Assembly (NCBI RefSeq): GCF_010723575.1
Contig: NZ_BLKZ01000001.1
Span: forward strand, 2,108,001-2,172,000
Direction of reading: 5' to 3'
DNA: 64,000 bases
From: Mycobacterium bourgelatii
GTDB taxonomy: Bacteria; Actinomycetota; Actinomycetes; Mycobacteriales; Mycobacteriaceae
The position numbers were made by a program, and so were the translations under genes. The notes beneath the pieces were generated by a model. The model saw only the letters and a program-made list of their open reading frames with translations. It made no database searches and was not told the origin of the DNA. This document shows, piece by piece, positions 8,148 to 17,225 of the stretch (within the stretch, counting starts at the first letter, position 1; every line of letters starts with the position of its first letter).

Positions 8148-8906
8148 GCTGCATTCGGTAGACGTAAAGGCAAGGACAACCCCGAATCCGCTCCTGACGA
8201 AGCCAAGGCGCCAGAGGTCGCCGAGACTCCGGTGGAAGAGCTCGCCGAAGCCGTCGAAGAGGCCGAAGAGCTGGTCGGCCCCTTCGACATCGAGGATTTC
8301 GACGACCCGTCTGTCGCCGAGATTGCTCGCCTTGACCTCGGTTCGGTGCTGATCCCGATGCCGGCCGCGGGCCAGATGCAGGTGGAGCTCACCGAGACCG
8401 GGGTGCCCAGCGCGGTATGGGTCGTCACGCCTAACGGCCGTTACACGATTGCCGCCTATGCAGCGCCGAAGACCAGCGGGCTGTGGCGTGAGGTGGCCAG
8501 CGAGCTGGCCGAGTCGCTGCGCAAGGACTCGGCAAAGGTGTCGATCAAGGACGGCCCGTGGGGACGCGAGGTGGTCGGGACCGCGTCCAGCGTGGTGCGT
8601 TTCATCGGCGTCGACGGCTACCGCTGGATGATCCGCTGCGTGGTCAACGGCCCGGCCGAAACCATTGACGCGCTGACCGACGAGGCCCGGGAGGCGTTGG
8701 CCGACACGGTCGTTCGCCGCGGCAACACGCCCCTTCCGGTGCGGACGCCGTTGCCGGTGCAGTTGCCCGAACCCATGGTCCAGCAGCTGCGCGAGGTCGC
8801 GGCCCAGCAAGCCGCGGCGCAGCAGCAGGAAAGCGAGGCGGATGCCCGCCGCGGAGTCGAAGGTTCGGCCATGCAGCAGTTGCGCAGCACCACCACCGGC
8901 GGCTAG
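8145..8906 (+). CDS. DUF3710 domain protein
   Basis: This 253-residue soluble protein has a Lys/Glu-rich N-terminal tail (about 45 residues) then the DUF3710 domain (EELVGPFDIEDFDDPSVAEI, later GPWGREVVGTASSVVRFIG). The C-terminus is Gln/Ala-rich (QQAAAQQQES). I chose ATG 8145 because GAGGAG lies 8-9 bp upstream, within the MIRU-like element. Equivalent to Rv2696c and coupled to dut. Function unknown. Confidence 0.92.
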   Translation: MAAFGRRKGKDNPESAPDEAKAPEVAETPVEELAEAVEEAEELVGPFDIEDFDDPSVAEIARLDLGSVLIPMPAAGQMQVELTETGVPSAVWVVTPNGRYTIAAYAAPKTSGLWREVASELAESLRKDSAKVSIKDGPWGREVVGTASSVVRFIGVDGYRWMIRCVVNGPAETIDALTDEAREALADTVVRRGNTPLPVRTPLPVQLPEPMVQQLREVAAQQAAAQQQESEADARRGVEGSAMQQLRSTTTGG

Positions 8907-8917
8907 CTAGCCGCGAA

Positions 8918-9640
8918 TCACTGTCCGTCTTCCGCCGCTTCGATGAGAGCGGCGAGGCAAGCCGCACCCAGCGCGGCGGCGTCGGCGCCGAATTCGTCCA
9001 GCGTCACCGTCCGCAGCGCTGCGCGTGGGGCGGCGGCCGCCCATTCGACACCAACCTGCAGCGGGTGAATCGGATCATCGACGGCCGCGGCCACTCCCAA
9101 CGGCACGGTAAGCCCGCCCAGTTCGGCGTGGCTCGGTGCAACGTAGGCGGCCGCTTCCTCCATTGCGTCGGGCAATTGCGGCCATTGACCGCGCCACGAC
9201 CGGGCGAGTTCCTCGGCCAACCAGGCCGGGCTCGAGGCCCGCATCTGCGCTGTAGTCGCCGCCAGGCCGTCGCGCCGCAGCTGCGATGCCGTGTACCGGG
9301 CCGCCAAGGCGGCCGGAGCGGATTCGGGTTCGGCGTTCCAGGCCGGCAGTGCGGCCAGCACTGCGACCACTCGCTCGGGATGGGCAAGCGCCCATGCGGT
9401 AGCCACCGCGGCCCCGATGGACACACCGCCCACGCAGATTGGGCCGTCGGACCTGTTCGCGTAGGCGCCGTCCAAGGCCTCCAGGTAGCCCGTCACCAGC
9501 CGATCCGGCTGTGGAGCGGGAGTGATCAATACCGCGCCGACCGCCTCCAAGGGACGGGCAAACGCGCGGCGAACGTAGTCGTGGTCGGATCCGGTTCCGG
9601 GCAACAACACGGTCGTGACACCGCGCAAATCGACAGCCAC
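8918..9640 (-). CDS. alpha/beta-hydrolase family protein
   Basis: This 240-residue protein has the alpha/beta-hydrolase order: VTTVLLPGTGSDHDYVRRAF (oxyanion region), a nucleophile elbow read as GGVSIGAAVA (Ser in G-V-S-I-G), and a late PLGVAAAVDDPIHPLQVG segment carrying the expected acidic residue and His. The GTG start is at 9638-9640. It corresponds to Rv2695. The substrate cannot be read from sequence. Confidence 0.85.
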   Translation of the reverse strand: MAVDLRGVTTVLLPGTGSDHDYVRRAFARPLEAVGAVLITPAPQPDRLVTGYLEALDGAYANRSDGPICVGGVSIGAAVATAWALAHPERVVAVLAALPAWNAEPESAPAALAARYTASQLRRDGLAATTAQMRASSPAWLAEELARSWRGQWPQLPDAMEEAAAYVAPSHAELGGLTVPLGVAAAVDDPIHPLQVGVEWAAAAPRAALRTVTLDEFGADAAALGAACLAALIEAAEDGQ

Positions 9641-9793
9641 CCCTAGATAGTGCCTGGCTGGTCAAAAGTGGTCCAAAATCACAGTTTCATCTATATGGCG
9701 CACGGGAACCTTCAGGTCTACGGTGACCGTTGTCGTAATAAAAGTTCGCTTAGCAGCGTGCTCCGTAAGGACGTCGATTTGTCAGGAGTGGCC

Positions 9794-10162
9794 ATGGGGG
9801 CCGAAGGCTATCTGCGCCGGCTCACCCGTCGGTTGACGGAAGACCCGGAACAACGTGACGTCGAAGAGCTCTCCGACGAAGTCCTCACTAACGGCGCGCA
9901 GCGCGCCATCGACTGCCAGCGCGGTCAAGAAGTCACGATGGTGGGCACGCTGCGGAGCGTCGAGACCAACGGCAAGGGTTGCACGGGTGGCGTGCGCGCC
10001 GAACTTTTCGACGGCAGTGACACCGTCACCCTCGTTTGGCTGGGCCAGCGCCGCATCCCTGGTATCGACTCGGGCCGCACGTTGCGGGTGCGCGGCCGGA
10101 TGGGAAAGTTGGAAAACGGAACCAAGGCCATCTACAACCCGCACTACGAAATTCAGCGTTGA
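9794..10162 (+). CDS. OB-fold nucleic-acid-binding protein
   Basis: This 122-residue protein has an OB-fold tRNA/DNA-binding-type domain (VTMVGTLRSVETNGKGCTGG, then DTVTLVWLGQRRIPGIDSGR, then LRVRGRMGKLENGTKAIYNP). The ATG 9794 has AGGAG 5 bp upstream and gives MGAEGYLRRLTRRLTEDPEQ. It matches Rv2694c in position and length. Its stop TGA overlaps the TTG start of the next gene, so the two are translationally coupled. The role is not established. Confidence 0.88.
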   Translation: MGAEGYLRRLTRRLTEDPEQRDVEELSDEVLTNGAQRAIDCQRGQEVTMVGTLRSVETNGKGCTGGVRAELFDGSDTVTLVWLGQRRIPGIDSGRTLRVRGRMGKLENGTKAIYNPHYEIQR

Positions 10163-10857
10163 CCGCCGATACACGAACGAGTGCCGAGCGCCTGCTGGCA
10201 CAGGCCGGCGGCGTCAGCGGGCTCGTTTACTCGACGCTTCCGGTGGTGGTCTTTGTCGCAGCTTCTAGCCTGGCCGGCTTGTTGCCCGCAATCGTCGCCG
10301 CACTGGGCGTAGCGGCCCTGGTCCTGTTCTGGCGCCTGTTTCGTCGTGACTCGGTGCAGCCGGCGGTTTCTGGCTTCTTCGGGGTGGCCATCTGCGCGCT
10401 GATCGCCTACCTGGTCGGACAGTCCAAGGGTTATTTCCTGTTGGGCATCTGGACGTCACTGGTGTGGGCCGTCGTGTTCGCGGTGTCGATTCTGATCCGC
10501 CGGCCGGTGGTGGGCTACTTGTGGAGCTGGGCGAGCGGGCGTGACAACAGCTGGCGCGAAGTCTCCCGGGCCGTCTATGCGTTCGACATTGCGACGCTGT
10601 CCTGGACGCTGGTGTTCGTTGCCCGTTTCGCGGTCCAGGGCCACCTCTACGAACTCGGAGCGACCGGGTGGCTGGGATTCGCGCGCATCGCCATGGGCTG
10701 GCCGCTGACCGCGATAGCGGCCTTCATTACGTACGGGGCCATCAGAGCCGTCCGGCGAACGCTGGCGGGCGAGGCAGAGGCCCAGGTTCACGCCGATGTT
10801 GACGCGCAAGCCGAGACGAGCGAAACCGCCGCCGCGCGCGAAGAAAGCGCGTCGTAG
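10159..10857 (+). CDS. DUF3159 integral membrane protein
   Basis: This 232-residue protein begins at TTG 10159, overlapping the upstream stop (TTGA). It has about five or six hydrophobic helices, including SGLVYSTLPVVVFVAASSLA, LLPAIVAALGVAALVLFW, FLLGIWTSLVWAVVFAVSIL and MGWPLTAIAAFITYGAI. A short hydrophilic acidic tail follows. The DUF3159 family (Rv2693c) is actinobacterial and uncharacterised. Coupling to the OB-fold gene is conserved in mycobacteria. Confidence 0.9.
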   Translation: MTADTRTSAERLLAQAGGVSGLVYSTLPVVVFVAASSLAGLLPAIVAALGVAALVLFWRLFRRDSVQPAVSGFFGVAICALIAYLVGQSKGYFLLGIWTSLVWAVVFAVSILIRRPVVGYLWSWASGRDNSWREVSRAVYAFDIATLSWTLVFVARFAVQGHLYELGATGWLGFARIAMGWPLTAIAAFITYGAIRAVRRTLAGEAEAQVHADVDAQAETSETAAAREESAS

Positions 10858-10882
10858 CGCCTAACGCAGATCAGCTGACGGG

Positions 10883-11545
10883 TCAGCTGCTGGGCAGCAG
10901 CAACTCGCGCAGCGATTCCTCGGCCTCGGCGACTGCAACGAAAAGCAACTCGTCGCCCCCTTCCAGGGGCTCATCGCCCTGCGGCACGATGACGCGTGGT
11001 CCGCGCAGGATCGTCACCAGCGAGACATCGCGGGGCAGTTGCAGCTTGCGCACCGGCTTCCCACCCCAGGGTGTGTCGTCGGGCAGGGTGATCTCGACCA
11101 GGTTGGCCTGACCCCGGCGGAACTCCATCAACCGCACCAGGTCGCCGACGGCAACGGCCTCCTCGATCAAGGACGCCAGCATGCGCGGCGTCGACACCGC
11201 CACGTCCACGCCCCACGCATCGGTGAACAGCCATTCGTTACGGGGGTCGTTGACACGAGCCACCACTCTGGGGACGGCGAATTCGGTCTTGGCCAGCAGG
11301 CTGAGCACCACGTTGGCCTTGTCGTCACCGGTCGCGGCAACGACCACGTCGAAGTCCTCGAGGTGGATCGACTCGAGCAGGCTCAGCTCACAGGCATCGC
11401 CGAGGCGCCAGTGCGCGCCGGGGATGGCGTCGGCGTCGATGTGTTCGGGATTGCGCTCGATGAGCGTGATCTCGTGCCCGTTCTCGACGAGCTCCCGGGC
11501 GACAGAGCGGCCGACTGCGCCGGCCCCGGCGACAGCGACTTTCAC
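10883..11545 (-). CDS. ceoC: Trk-type potassium uptake regulator CeoC
   Basis: This 220-residue protein has an N-terminal RCK/TrkA_N Rossmann domain (MKVAVAGAGAVGRSVARELV, then ELSLLESIHLEDFDVVVAATGDDK) and a C-terminal TrkA_C domain ending in GDELLFVAVAEAEESL. It is the cytoplasmic NAD(H)-binding gating subunit of a Trk/Ktr potassium system. It starts directly after the ceoB stop with no gap, so the two are one operon. No TrkG/TrkH channel gene lies next to them. The APC-type permease across the divergent promoter is a possible partner; this is inference. Confidence 0.93.
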   Translation of the reverse strand: MKVAVAGAGAVGRSVARELVENGHEITLIERNPEHIDADAIPGAHWRLGDACELSLLESIHLEDFDVVVAATGDDKANVVLSLLAKTEFAVPRVVARVNDPRNEWLFTDAWGVDVAVSTPRMLASLIEEAVAVGDLVRLMEFRRGQANLVEITLPDDTPWGGKPVRKLQLPRDVSLVTILRGPRVIVPQGDEPLEGGDELLFVAVAEAEESLRELLLPSS

Positions 11546-12229
11546 TTAACGCCTGCCCGGCGCGTCGAAGTCCCCGCTTGGCGGCAACGCCGCGATGGCC
11601 ACCGCCTCGGCCGCCCGGCCGGAAATGGCGGCGACGTACACCTGATCACCGGCCTGCAGGATGGTCTTCGGCTCGGGCAGGATGCCGGTGCCGAACCGGA
11701 TCAGGAACGCGACGCGAGCACCGGTGGCCTGCTCCAGATCCGTGGCCCGGTGGCCCACCCAGTCCTCGTGCAAGACGACCTGCGCCACGGCCACGGTGCC
11801 GGTGGGATCTCGCCACTTGGCGGTCTCGGTCTCCTGCGTCAGCGCGTTGAGCAGGCGATCGGTGGTCCACGGCACGGTGGCGATGGTGGGAATGCCGAGA
11901 CGTTCGTAGACCTCGGCGCGCTTGGCGTCGTAGATGCGGGCGACCACGCGCTGTACACCGAAGGTTTCCCGGGCCAACCGCGCCGAGATGATGTTGGAGT
12001 TGTCACCCGAGGACACCGCTGCGAACGCATCGGCCTCCTCGATACCGGCGCGCAGCAGCACATCGCGGTCGAAGCCGAGGCCCTGCACCCGCTCGCCGGC
12101 GAATTCGGGGCTGAGTCGGTTGAAGGCGGAACTGTCGCGGTCGATGACCGCGACATCGTGGCCGATCCGGGACAGCCCGTCGGCGACCGAAGACCCGACG
12201 CGGCCGCAGCCCATCACAACTACTCGCAC
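11546..12229 (-). CDS. ceoB: Trk-type potassium uptake regulator CeoB
   Basis: This 227-residue TrkA-like protein has a nucleotide-binding Rossmann motif (MRVVVMGCGRVGSSVADGLS) with the conserved acidic residue at the end of strand 2 (VAVIDRD), then AVSSGDNSNIISARLARE. A C-terminal TrkA_C half ends TILQAGDQVYVAAI. It is the first gene of the ceoB-ceoC pair and is divergent from the permease gene at 12361, as in M. tuberculosis Rv2691-Rv2692. Confidence 0.93.
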   Translation of the reverse strand: MRVVVMGCGRVGSSVADGLSRIGHDVAVIDRDSSAFNRLSPEFAGERVQGLGFDRDVLLRAGIEEADAFAAVSSGDNSNIISARLARETFGVQRVVARIYDAKRAEVYERLGIPTIATVPWTTDRLLNALTQETETAKWRDPTGTVAVAQVVLHEDWVGHRATDLEQATGARVAFLIRFGTGILPEPKTILQAGDQVYVAAISGRAAEAVAIAALPPSGDFDAPGRR

Positions 12230-12360
12230 TCGACGTCCTCTCGGCGGTGTCCTGCGGGTTAGTCAACCAGCGACCGACATTGGCCAGCCGATTTCGGCCA
12301 AGAAAATTCTCGCGTAGGGAACGCTACCGCCAACCCCACGTGGGCTTAGTCTTGGCTCTC

Positions 12361-14358
12361 GTGTCCAAATTATCCACGGCAGCGCGCAGGCTGCTGATTG
12401 GACGGCCGTTTCGCAGCGACCGGCTGAGTCACACTCTGCTGCCCAAGCGGATCGCGCTGCCGGTGTTCGCCTCCGACGCGCTGTCCTCGGTGGCCTACGC
12501 GCCGGAGGAAGTCTTCCTCGTCTTGTCGGTGGGCGGCCTGGCTGCCTACTCCATGGCGCCGTGGATCGGTTTGGCGGTGGCCGCGGTGATGTTGTTGGTG
12601 GTGGCCAGCTACCGGCAGAACGTGCACGCCTACCCCTCCGGAGGCGGCGACTACGAAGTGGTGACCACCAACCTCGGTGACACCGCCGGTCTGGTCGTGG
12701 CCAGCGCGCTGATGGTCGATTACGTTCTCACCGTTGCTGTTTCAACCGCGTCGGCCATGTCCAACATCGGCTCGGCGGTCCCGCTGGTGGCCCACAACAA
12801 GGTGTGGTTCTGCGTGGCCGCGATCCTGGTGGTGACCGCGCTGAACCTGCGCGGGGTGCGCGAGTCGGGAGTCGCCTTCGCCATACCGACCTACGCCTTC
12901 ATCATCGGTGTCGTCGTCATGGTCGGCTGGGGATTTATCCGCATCTTCGTGCTGGGAGATCATCTGCGTGCCGAATCCGCGGACTACGACATGCATTCCG
13001 AACACGGGAAGATCGTCGGCTTCGCGCTGGTGTTCCTGATGGCTCGCGCGTTCTCGTCGGGATGCGCGGCGCTGACCGGGGTCGAGGCGATCAGCAACGG
13101 CGTGCCCGCGTTCGAGAAGCCCAAATCGCGCAACGCGGCAACGACTCTGCTGATGCTGGGCGTCATCGCGGTGACCCTGTTGATGGGTATCACTTTGCTG
13201 GCCAAGAAGATCGGCGTTCAGGTGGTCGACGACCCAGCGACGCAACTCTCCGGTGCGCCCGCCAATTACTACCAGAAAACGCTGATCACGCAGCTGGCGC
13301 ACGAGGTCTTCGGCAGCTTCCACCTCGGATTCGTCCTGATCACCGCGGTAACGGCGCTGATTTTGGTGTTCGCGGCCAACACCGCGTTCAACGGTTTCCC
13401 GGTCTTGGGTTCGGTGCTGGCTCAGCACAGCTATCTGCCGCGACAGCTGCACACCCGCGGTGACCGGTTGGCCTTCTCCAACGGAATCGGGTTTCTGTCG
13501 GTGGCGGCGTTGCTGGCGATCATCGCTTTCCGCGCCGAACTCTCCGCGCTGATCCAGCTCTACATCGTCGGGGTGTTCATATCGTTCACCCTGAGTCAGA
13601 TCGGAATGGTGCGGCATTGGACCAGGTTGCTGCGCACCGAGACGGATCCGCCGGCGCGGCGCAAGATGATCCGTTCCCGGGTGGTCAACACGATCGGCTT
13701 CCTCTCCACCGGGACGGTGCTGCTGGTGGTCATGGTCACCAAGTTCGTCGCCGGGGCCTGGATTGCCCTCGTCACCATGGCGCTGCTGTTCGGGGTGATG
13801 AAGCTGATCCGGCGCCACTACGACGGAGTCAGCCGGGAATTGGCCGAGCAAGCCGCCGAGCACGGCACCGAGATGGTGCTGCCCAGCCGCAATCACGCGC
13901 TGGTGCTGGTCTCGAAGTTGCATCTGCCGACGCTGCGCGCCTTGGCGTACGCGCGTGCGACCAGGCCTGACGTGCTCGAGGCGATCACGGTCAGTGTCGA
14001 CGACCGGGAAGCCCGCGAGCTGCAGCACCAATGGGAGCAAAGCGACATCAGCGTGCCGCTGAAGGTCATCGCCTCCCCGTACCGCGAAATCACCCGACCC
14101 GTGCTCGAGTACGTCAAGCGGATCGGCAAGGAGTCGCCGCGCACGGTGGTGACGGTGTTCATCCCCGAGTACGTCGTCGGCCATTGGTGGGAACAGTTGC
14201 TGCACAACCAGAGCGCGTTGCGACTCAAGGGCCGACTCCTGTTCATGCCCGGGGTGATGGTGACTTCTGTTCCGTGGCAACTGACTTCGTCGGAGCGGCT
14301 CAAGACCTTGCAGCCGCACGCGGCGCCCGGCGACACACGGCGAGGCATCTTCGATTGA
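12361..14358 (+). CDS. APC-superfamily permease
   Basis: The 665-residue protein has about 12 hydrophobic helices over residues 30-470 and a cytoplasmic C-terminal domain of nearly 200 residues. The N-terminal IALPVFASDALSSVAYAPEE motif is typical of the amino-acid/polyamine/organocation branch that includes potassium permeases. GTG 12361 is preferred; the open frame continues 38 codons upstream without family-like sequence. It is divergent from ceoB/ceoC, so potassium transport is plausible, but the substrate is unproven. It corresponds to Rv2690c. Confidence 0.88.
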   Translation: MSKLSTAARRLLIGRPFRSDRLSHTLLPKRIALPVFASDALSSVAYAPEEVFLVLSVGGLAAYSMAPWIGLAVAAVMLLVVASYRQNVHAYPSGGGDYEVVTTNLGDTAGLVVASALMVDYVLTVAVSTASAMSNIGSAVPLVAHNKVWFCVAAILVVTALNLRGVRESGVAFAIPTYAFIIGVVVMVGWGFIRIFVLGDHLRAESADYDMHSEHGKIVGFALVFLMARAFSSGCAALTGVEAISNGVPAFEKPKSRNAATTLLMLGVIAVTLLMGITLLAKKIGVQVVDDPATQLSGAPANYYQKTLITQLAHEVFGSFHLGFVLITAVTALILVFAANTAFNGFPVLGSVLAQHSYLPRQLHTRGDRLAFSNGIGFLSVAALLAIIAFRAELSALIQLYIVGVFISFTLSQIGMVRHWTRLLRTETDPPARRKMIRSRVVNTIGFLSTGTVLLVVMVTKFVAGAWIALVTMALLFGVMKLIRRHYDGVSRELAEQAAEHGTEMVLPSRNHALVLVSKLHLPTLRALAYARATRPDVLEAITVSVDDREARELQHQWEQSDISVPLKVIASPYREITRPVLEYVKRIGKESPRTVVTVFIPEYVVGHWWEQLLHNQSALRLKGRLLFMPGVMVTSVPWQLTSSERLKTLQPHAAPGDTRRGIFD

Positions 14359-15587
14359 CCTCCGCGTTTGACGGCCGGGAACTGACGCTCGTCACCGACG
14401 CCCCGGCGAACGGTGGCAGCTGCGTGGCGCGCCACGAGGGCCGGGTGGTGTTCGTCCGCTACGCATTGCCCGGGGAACGGGTCCGGGTCCGGGTAACCGC
14501 TGACCGCGGTTCGTATTGGCACGCCGAGGCCGTCGAGATACTCGACGCGTCGCCGGACCGGGTCGAGTCGTTGTGCCCGATCGCCGGGGTGGACGGCGCC
14601 GGGTGTTGCGATCTGGCGTTCGTCGAGCCGAGCGCTGCGCGCGCGCTCAAGGCGCAGGTGGTGGCGAATCAGTTGCAGCGGCTGGGCGGTCACGACTGGT
14701 CCGGGGAGGTGGAGCCGCTCTCGGAGGTGGGCGCGACGGGGTGGCGGACGCGGGTCCGGCTCGCGGTGGGCGCGGATCGTCGCCCGGGCTTTCACCGGTA
14801 CCACAGCGACGAGTTGGTGACGGATCTGCGCTGCGGCCAACTACCGGCCGGCATGCTCGACGGGCTCGGCGGCGCCGACTGGCCGCCGGGCGCGCACCTG
14901 CACGTGGCCCTGGACGACGACGGGCGACGCCACGTGGTGCGCACGGTCAAGCAGGGTAAGCGGACCGTCCACAAGGTGGTCGAGGGAGAGTCGCACGCGC
15001 AGCACCGGGTGGGCGGACGTAGTTGGCGGGTGCCGGTGAGCGCCTTCTGGCAGTCGCACCGGGACGCCGTTCGTGTCTACAGCGACCTTGTCGCCGACTG
15101 GGCGCAACCGGCGGCGGGCATGACCGCCTGGGATCTCTACGGCGGCGTCGGGATCTTCGCCGCCGTCCTGGGCGCGGCGGTGGGGGAGCGGGGCAAGGTG
15201 CTGACGGTCGACTCCGCACGCGCGGCGTCCGGGGCCGCCCGGGTAGCGCTGGTGGACCTCCCGCAGGTAGAGGTCGTCACCGACTCGGTGCGACGGGTGC
15301 TTGCGGCCCGGTCCGACCGTGGTCCGGGGGCTTCAAGGGCCTCGAGGGCTTCTCGAGCTCAAGTGGCGGTGCTCGACCCGCCTCGATCGGGAGCCGGGCG
15401 AGAGGTGATCGACCTACTCGCCGGCGCGGGGGTGCCGCGGCTGGTGCATATCGGTTGTGAGGCAGCGTCTTTCGCGCGTGATATCGGCCTGTATCGCGAA
15501 CATGGCTATGCCGTCGAGAAAATCAAGGTGTTCGACGCGTTCCCGCTGACCCATCACGTGGAATGCGTTGCGCTGCTGATTCGATGA
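14355..15587 (+). CDS. TrmA/RumA-family RNA (uracil-5-)-methyltransferase
   Basis: This 410-residue SAM-dependent methyltransferase starts at TTG 14355, overlapping the permease stop (TTGA). An N-terminal TRAM-like region (ELTLVTDAPANGGSCVARHE) is followed by a Cys cluster (CPIAGVDGAGCC) recalling the Fe-S site of RumA enzymes. The SAM motif (AWDLYGGVGIFAAVLG), the DPPRSGAG motif and the catalytic-Cys region (LVHIGCEAASFARDI) follow. It is predicted to methylate U to m5U in rRNA or tRNA. A short Ala-Ser-Arg repeat near residue 325 is a small insertion. Confidence 0.92.
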   Translation: MTSAFDGRELTLVTDAPANGGSCVARHEGRVVFVRYALPGERVRVRVTADRGSYWHAEAVEILDASPDRVESLCPIAGVDGAGCCDLAFVEPSAARALKAQVVANQLQRLGGHDWSGEVEPLSEVGATGWRTRVRLAVGADRRPGFHRYHSDELVTDLRCGQLPAGMLDGLGGADWPPGAHLHVALDDDGRRHVVRTVKQGKRTVHKVVEGESHAQHRVGGRSWRVPVSAFWQSHRDAVRVYSDLVADWAQPAAGMTAWDLYGGVGIFAAVLGAAVGERGKVLTVDSARAASGAARVALVDLPQVEVVTDSVRRVLAARSDRGPGASRASRASRAQVAVLDPPRSGAGREVIDLLAGAGVPRLVHIGCEAASFARDIGLYREHGYAVEKIKVFDAFPLTHHVECVALLIR

Positions 15588-15654
15588 TCCACCTCCGCGC
15601 CGAACGTGTGGCCTATGGACCAGTAATGTCGGAAACCGGTGATTTTTCGACACG

Positions 15655-15708
15655 TTCGGCGAGGGCTGTGAGTTCGGCGAGGGCAGGGAGTTCGGTGAGG
15701 GCAAGGAG
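15655..15708 (+). repeat. three-copy 18-bp tandem repeat
   Basis: Three adjacent 18-bp units (TTCGGCGAGGGCTGTGAG, TTCGGCGAGGGCAGGGAG, TTCGGTGAGGGCAAGGAG) sit 19-72 bp upstream of the antiporter GTG start. The last unit supplies a purine-rich stretch but not at ideal spacing. A role in expression or mere repeat slippage are both possible. Confidence 0.8.
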
Positions 15709-15726
15709 AGGCTTGAGGCTGTCGTC

Positions 15727-17190
15727 GTGAACGAGACCCTGCGGTACGCGCTGATCATCTTGTTCTGCAGCGCCCTCGGTCTGGTCGCGGTGTTGGCGAA
15801 CCGCCTCACCGAGCGGGTCAAGGTGCCGGTCGCCCTGCTCGTGCTGGTCGGAGCGGCGGTGGCGGTGAACTTGGTGCCCGAGATACAGCCACCGGCCGAG
15901 CGGACGGTGGAACGGGTGCTGACCGTCGCGCTGGTGTTGGTGTTGTTCGAGGGCGGAATGCACATCGGGCAGAAGCGCTTTCGTGAGGCTGCCGCACCCA
16001 TCCTGTCGGTCGGCGTCATCGGCACCTTCTTGACGGCCGGCGGCGCGACGCTGATGCTGCACTACGCATGTGGTCTCGACTGGTACCCAGCGGTGCTGGT
16101 GGCTACGGCGGTGGCTCCCACCGATCCGGCCGTCGTCTTCTCCGTCCTGGGCAAACGTGAGATCGCCGGACGCAGCGGCACAATTCTGGAAGGCGAGTCC
16201 GGCGCCAACGATCCGGTCGGCATCTCGCTGATGACCAGCCTGATCGCCGCCGGTGGCTTCACCGCCGCCGGCTTCGTCAGCGTGGGCACCCAGTTCGCGT
16301 TGCAGATGCTGGTCGGGGTGATTGTCGGGGTGATCGGCGGCCGCGCCCTGCTGGTATTCATGCGCCGAGTGGCCCTGCCCAGCGAAGGCCTCTACCCGCT
16401 GCGCACGCTGGCCTGCTGCCTGATGCTCTATGGCATCGCCACGCTGGCCCACGGTTCGGGGTTTCTGGCGGTTTTCGCGGCCGGCATCGTGATCGGCGAC
16501 GCCCGGGCGCCATTCCATCCGGAGATCAAACGCTTCCACGGGGCGCTGGCCGGTCTGGCCGAGATCGTGGCCTTCGCCGTCCTGGGTCTCACCGTCGACC
16601 TGCGCGTGCTCGCCCATCCCGACGTCTGGATTCCCGGTGTGGCGCTCGGCGTCGCCCTGACCGCGCTGATTCGGCCCGCGGCGGTCGGGGCCAGCCTGGT
16701 CGGGGTGGACCTGCGGCGCAACGAACGCGTCTTCATCCTCTTCGCCGGCCTCAAAGGTGCGGTGCCAATCCTGCTGGGCGAGTTTCTTAGAGCCGCCCAT
16801 GTCCCCGACGCCGAACGCCTCTACGGCATCGTGGTCGTCGTCGTCATATACAGCGTGTTGGTCCAGGCCACCGCGGTGCCCGGCGTCGCCAAACTGCTGC
16901 ACCTGCCGATGCGCACCATAGAAACCCAACCGTGGGCGGTCGGTGTCCGGCTCGCGGACGAACCCCACGGGATCCATCGCTTCAGCGTGGCGTCCGGGTC
17001 TGCCGTCGAAGGGTGCTCCGTCGAGGAGTTGGGTGACCGTGTTGGCGATATCTGGGTGAGCATCGTGGTGCGGACCACCGGCCTGGTGCCGGTGCGGGGC
17101 AACACCGAACTTCAAGCCGGGGACGAGGTCGTCGTCCTGGCCGACCCCGAACTTCACGACACCCTCGCCGAACTGTTCGGCGCTGGGTAG
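15727..17190 (+). CDS. CPA-type cation/proton antiporter with RCK_C domain
   Basis: The 487-residue protein has about 12 hydrophobic helices over residues 5-400 and a soluble C-terminal TrkA_C/RCK_C domain (about 405-487, with VGDIWVSIVVRTTGLVPVRG and GDEVVVLADPELHDTL). The family motifs ATAVAPTDPAVVFSVLGKRE and GESGANDPVGISL, carrying the ion-binding Asp residues, are intact. It resembles NhaP2/KefC-type K+(Na+)/H+ antiporters of the inner membrane. It follows a tandem repeat. In M. tuberculosis, as I recall, other transport genes occupy the corresponding position before dxs1. Confidence 0.9.
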   Translation: MNETLRYALIILFCSALGLVAVLANRLTERVKVPVALLVLVGAAVAVNLVPEIQPPAERTVERVLTVALVLVLFEGGMHIGQKRFREAAAPILSVGVIGTFLTAGGATLMLHYACGLDWYPAVLVATAVAPTDPAVVFSVLGKREIAGRSGTILEGESGANDPVGISLMTSLIAAGGFTAAGFVSVGTQFALQMLVGVIVGVIGGRALLVFMRRVALPSEGLYPLRTLACCLMLYGIATLAHGSGFLAVFAAGIVIGDARAPFHPEIKRFHGALAGLAEIVAFAVLGLTVDLRVLAHPDVWIPGVALGVALTALIRPAAVGASLVGVDLRRNERVFILFAGLKGAVPILLGEFLRAAHVPDAERLYGIVVVVVIYSVLVQATAVPGVAKLLHLPMRTIETQPWAVGVRLADEPHGIHRFSVASGSAVEGCSVEELGDRVGDIWVSIVVRTTGLVPVRGNTELQAGDEVVVLADPELHDTLAELFGAG

Positions 17191-17225
17191 CGGTCGTACT
17201 CTCGCGCGCTGCGTAGACTGGCCTG

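Noticed and set aside
11039..12262. 407-codon plus-strand frame opposite ceoB/ceoC
   Set aside because: Both minus-strand genes are clearly conserved; the plus frame is His/Gly/Asp-rich shadow sequence.
12742..14319. 525-codon minus-strand frame opposite the APC permease
   Set aside because: Its Gln/Arg/His-rich translation is typical of antisense frames and it lacks any motif.
15655..15708. Tandem repeat considered as a CRISPR-like array
   Set aside because: Units are contiguous with no spacers and no cas genes are present; the same holds for the 25791-25946 array.
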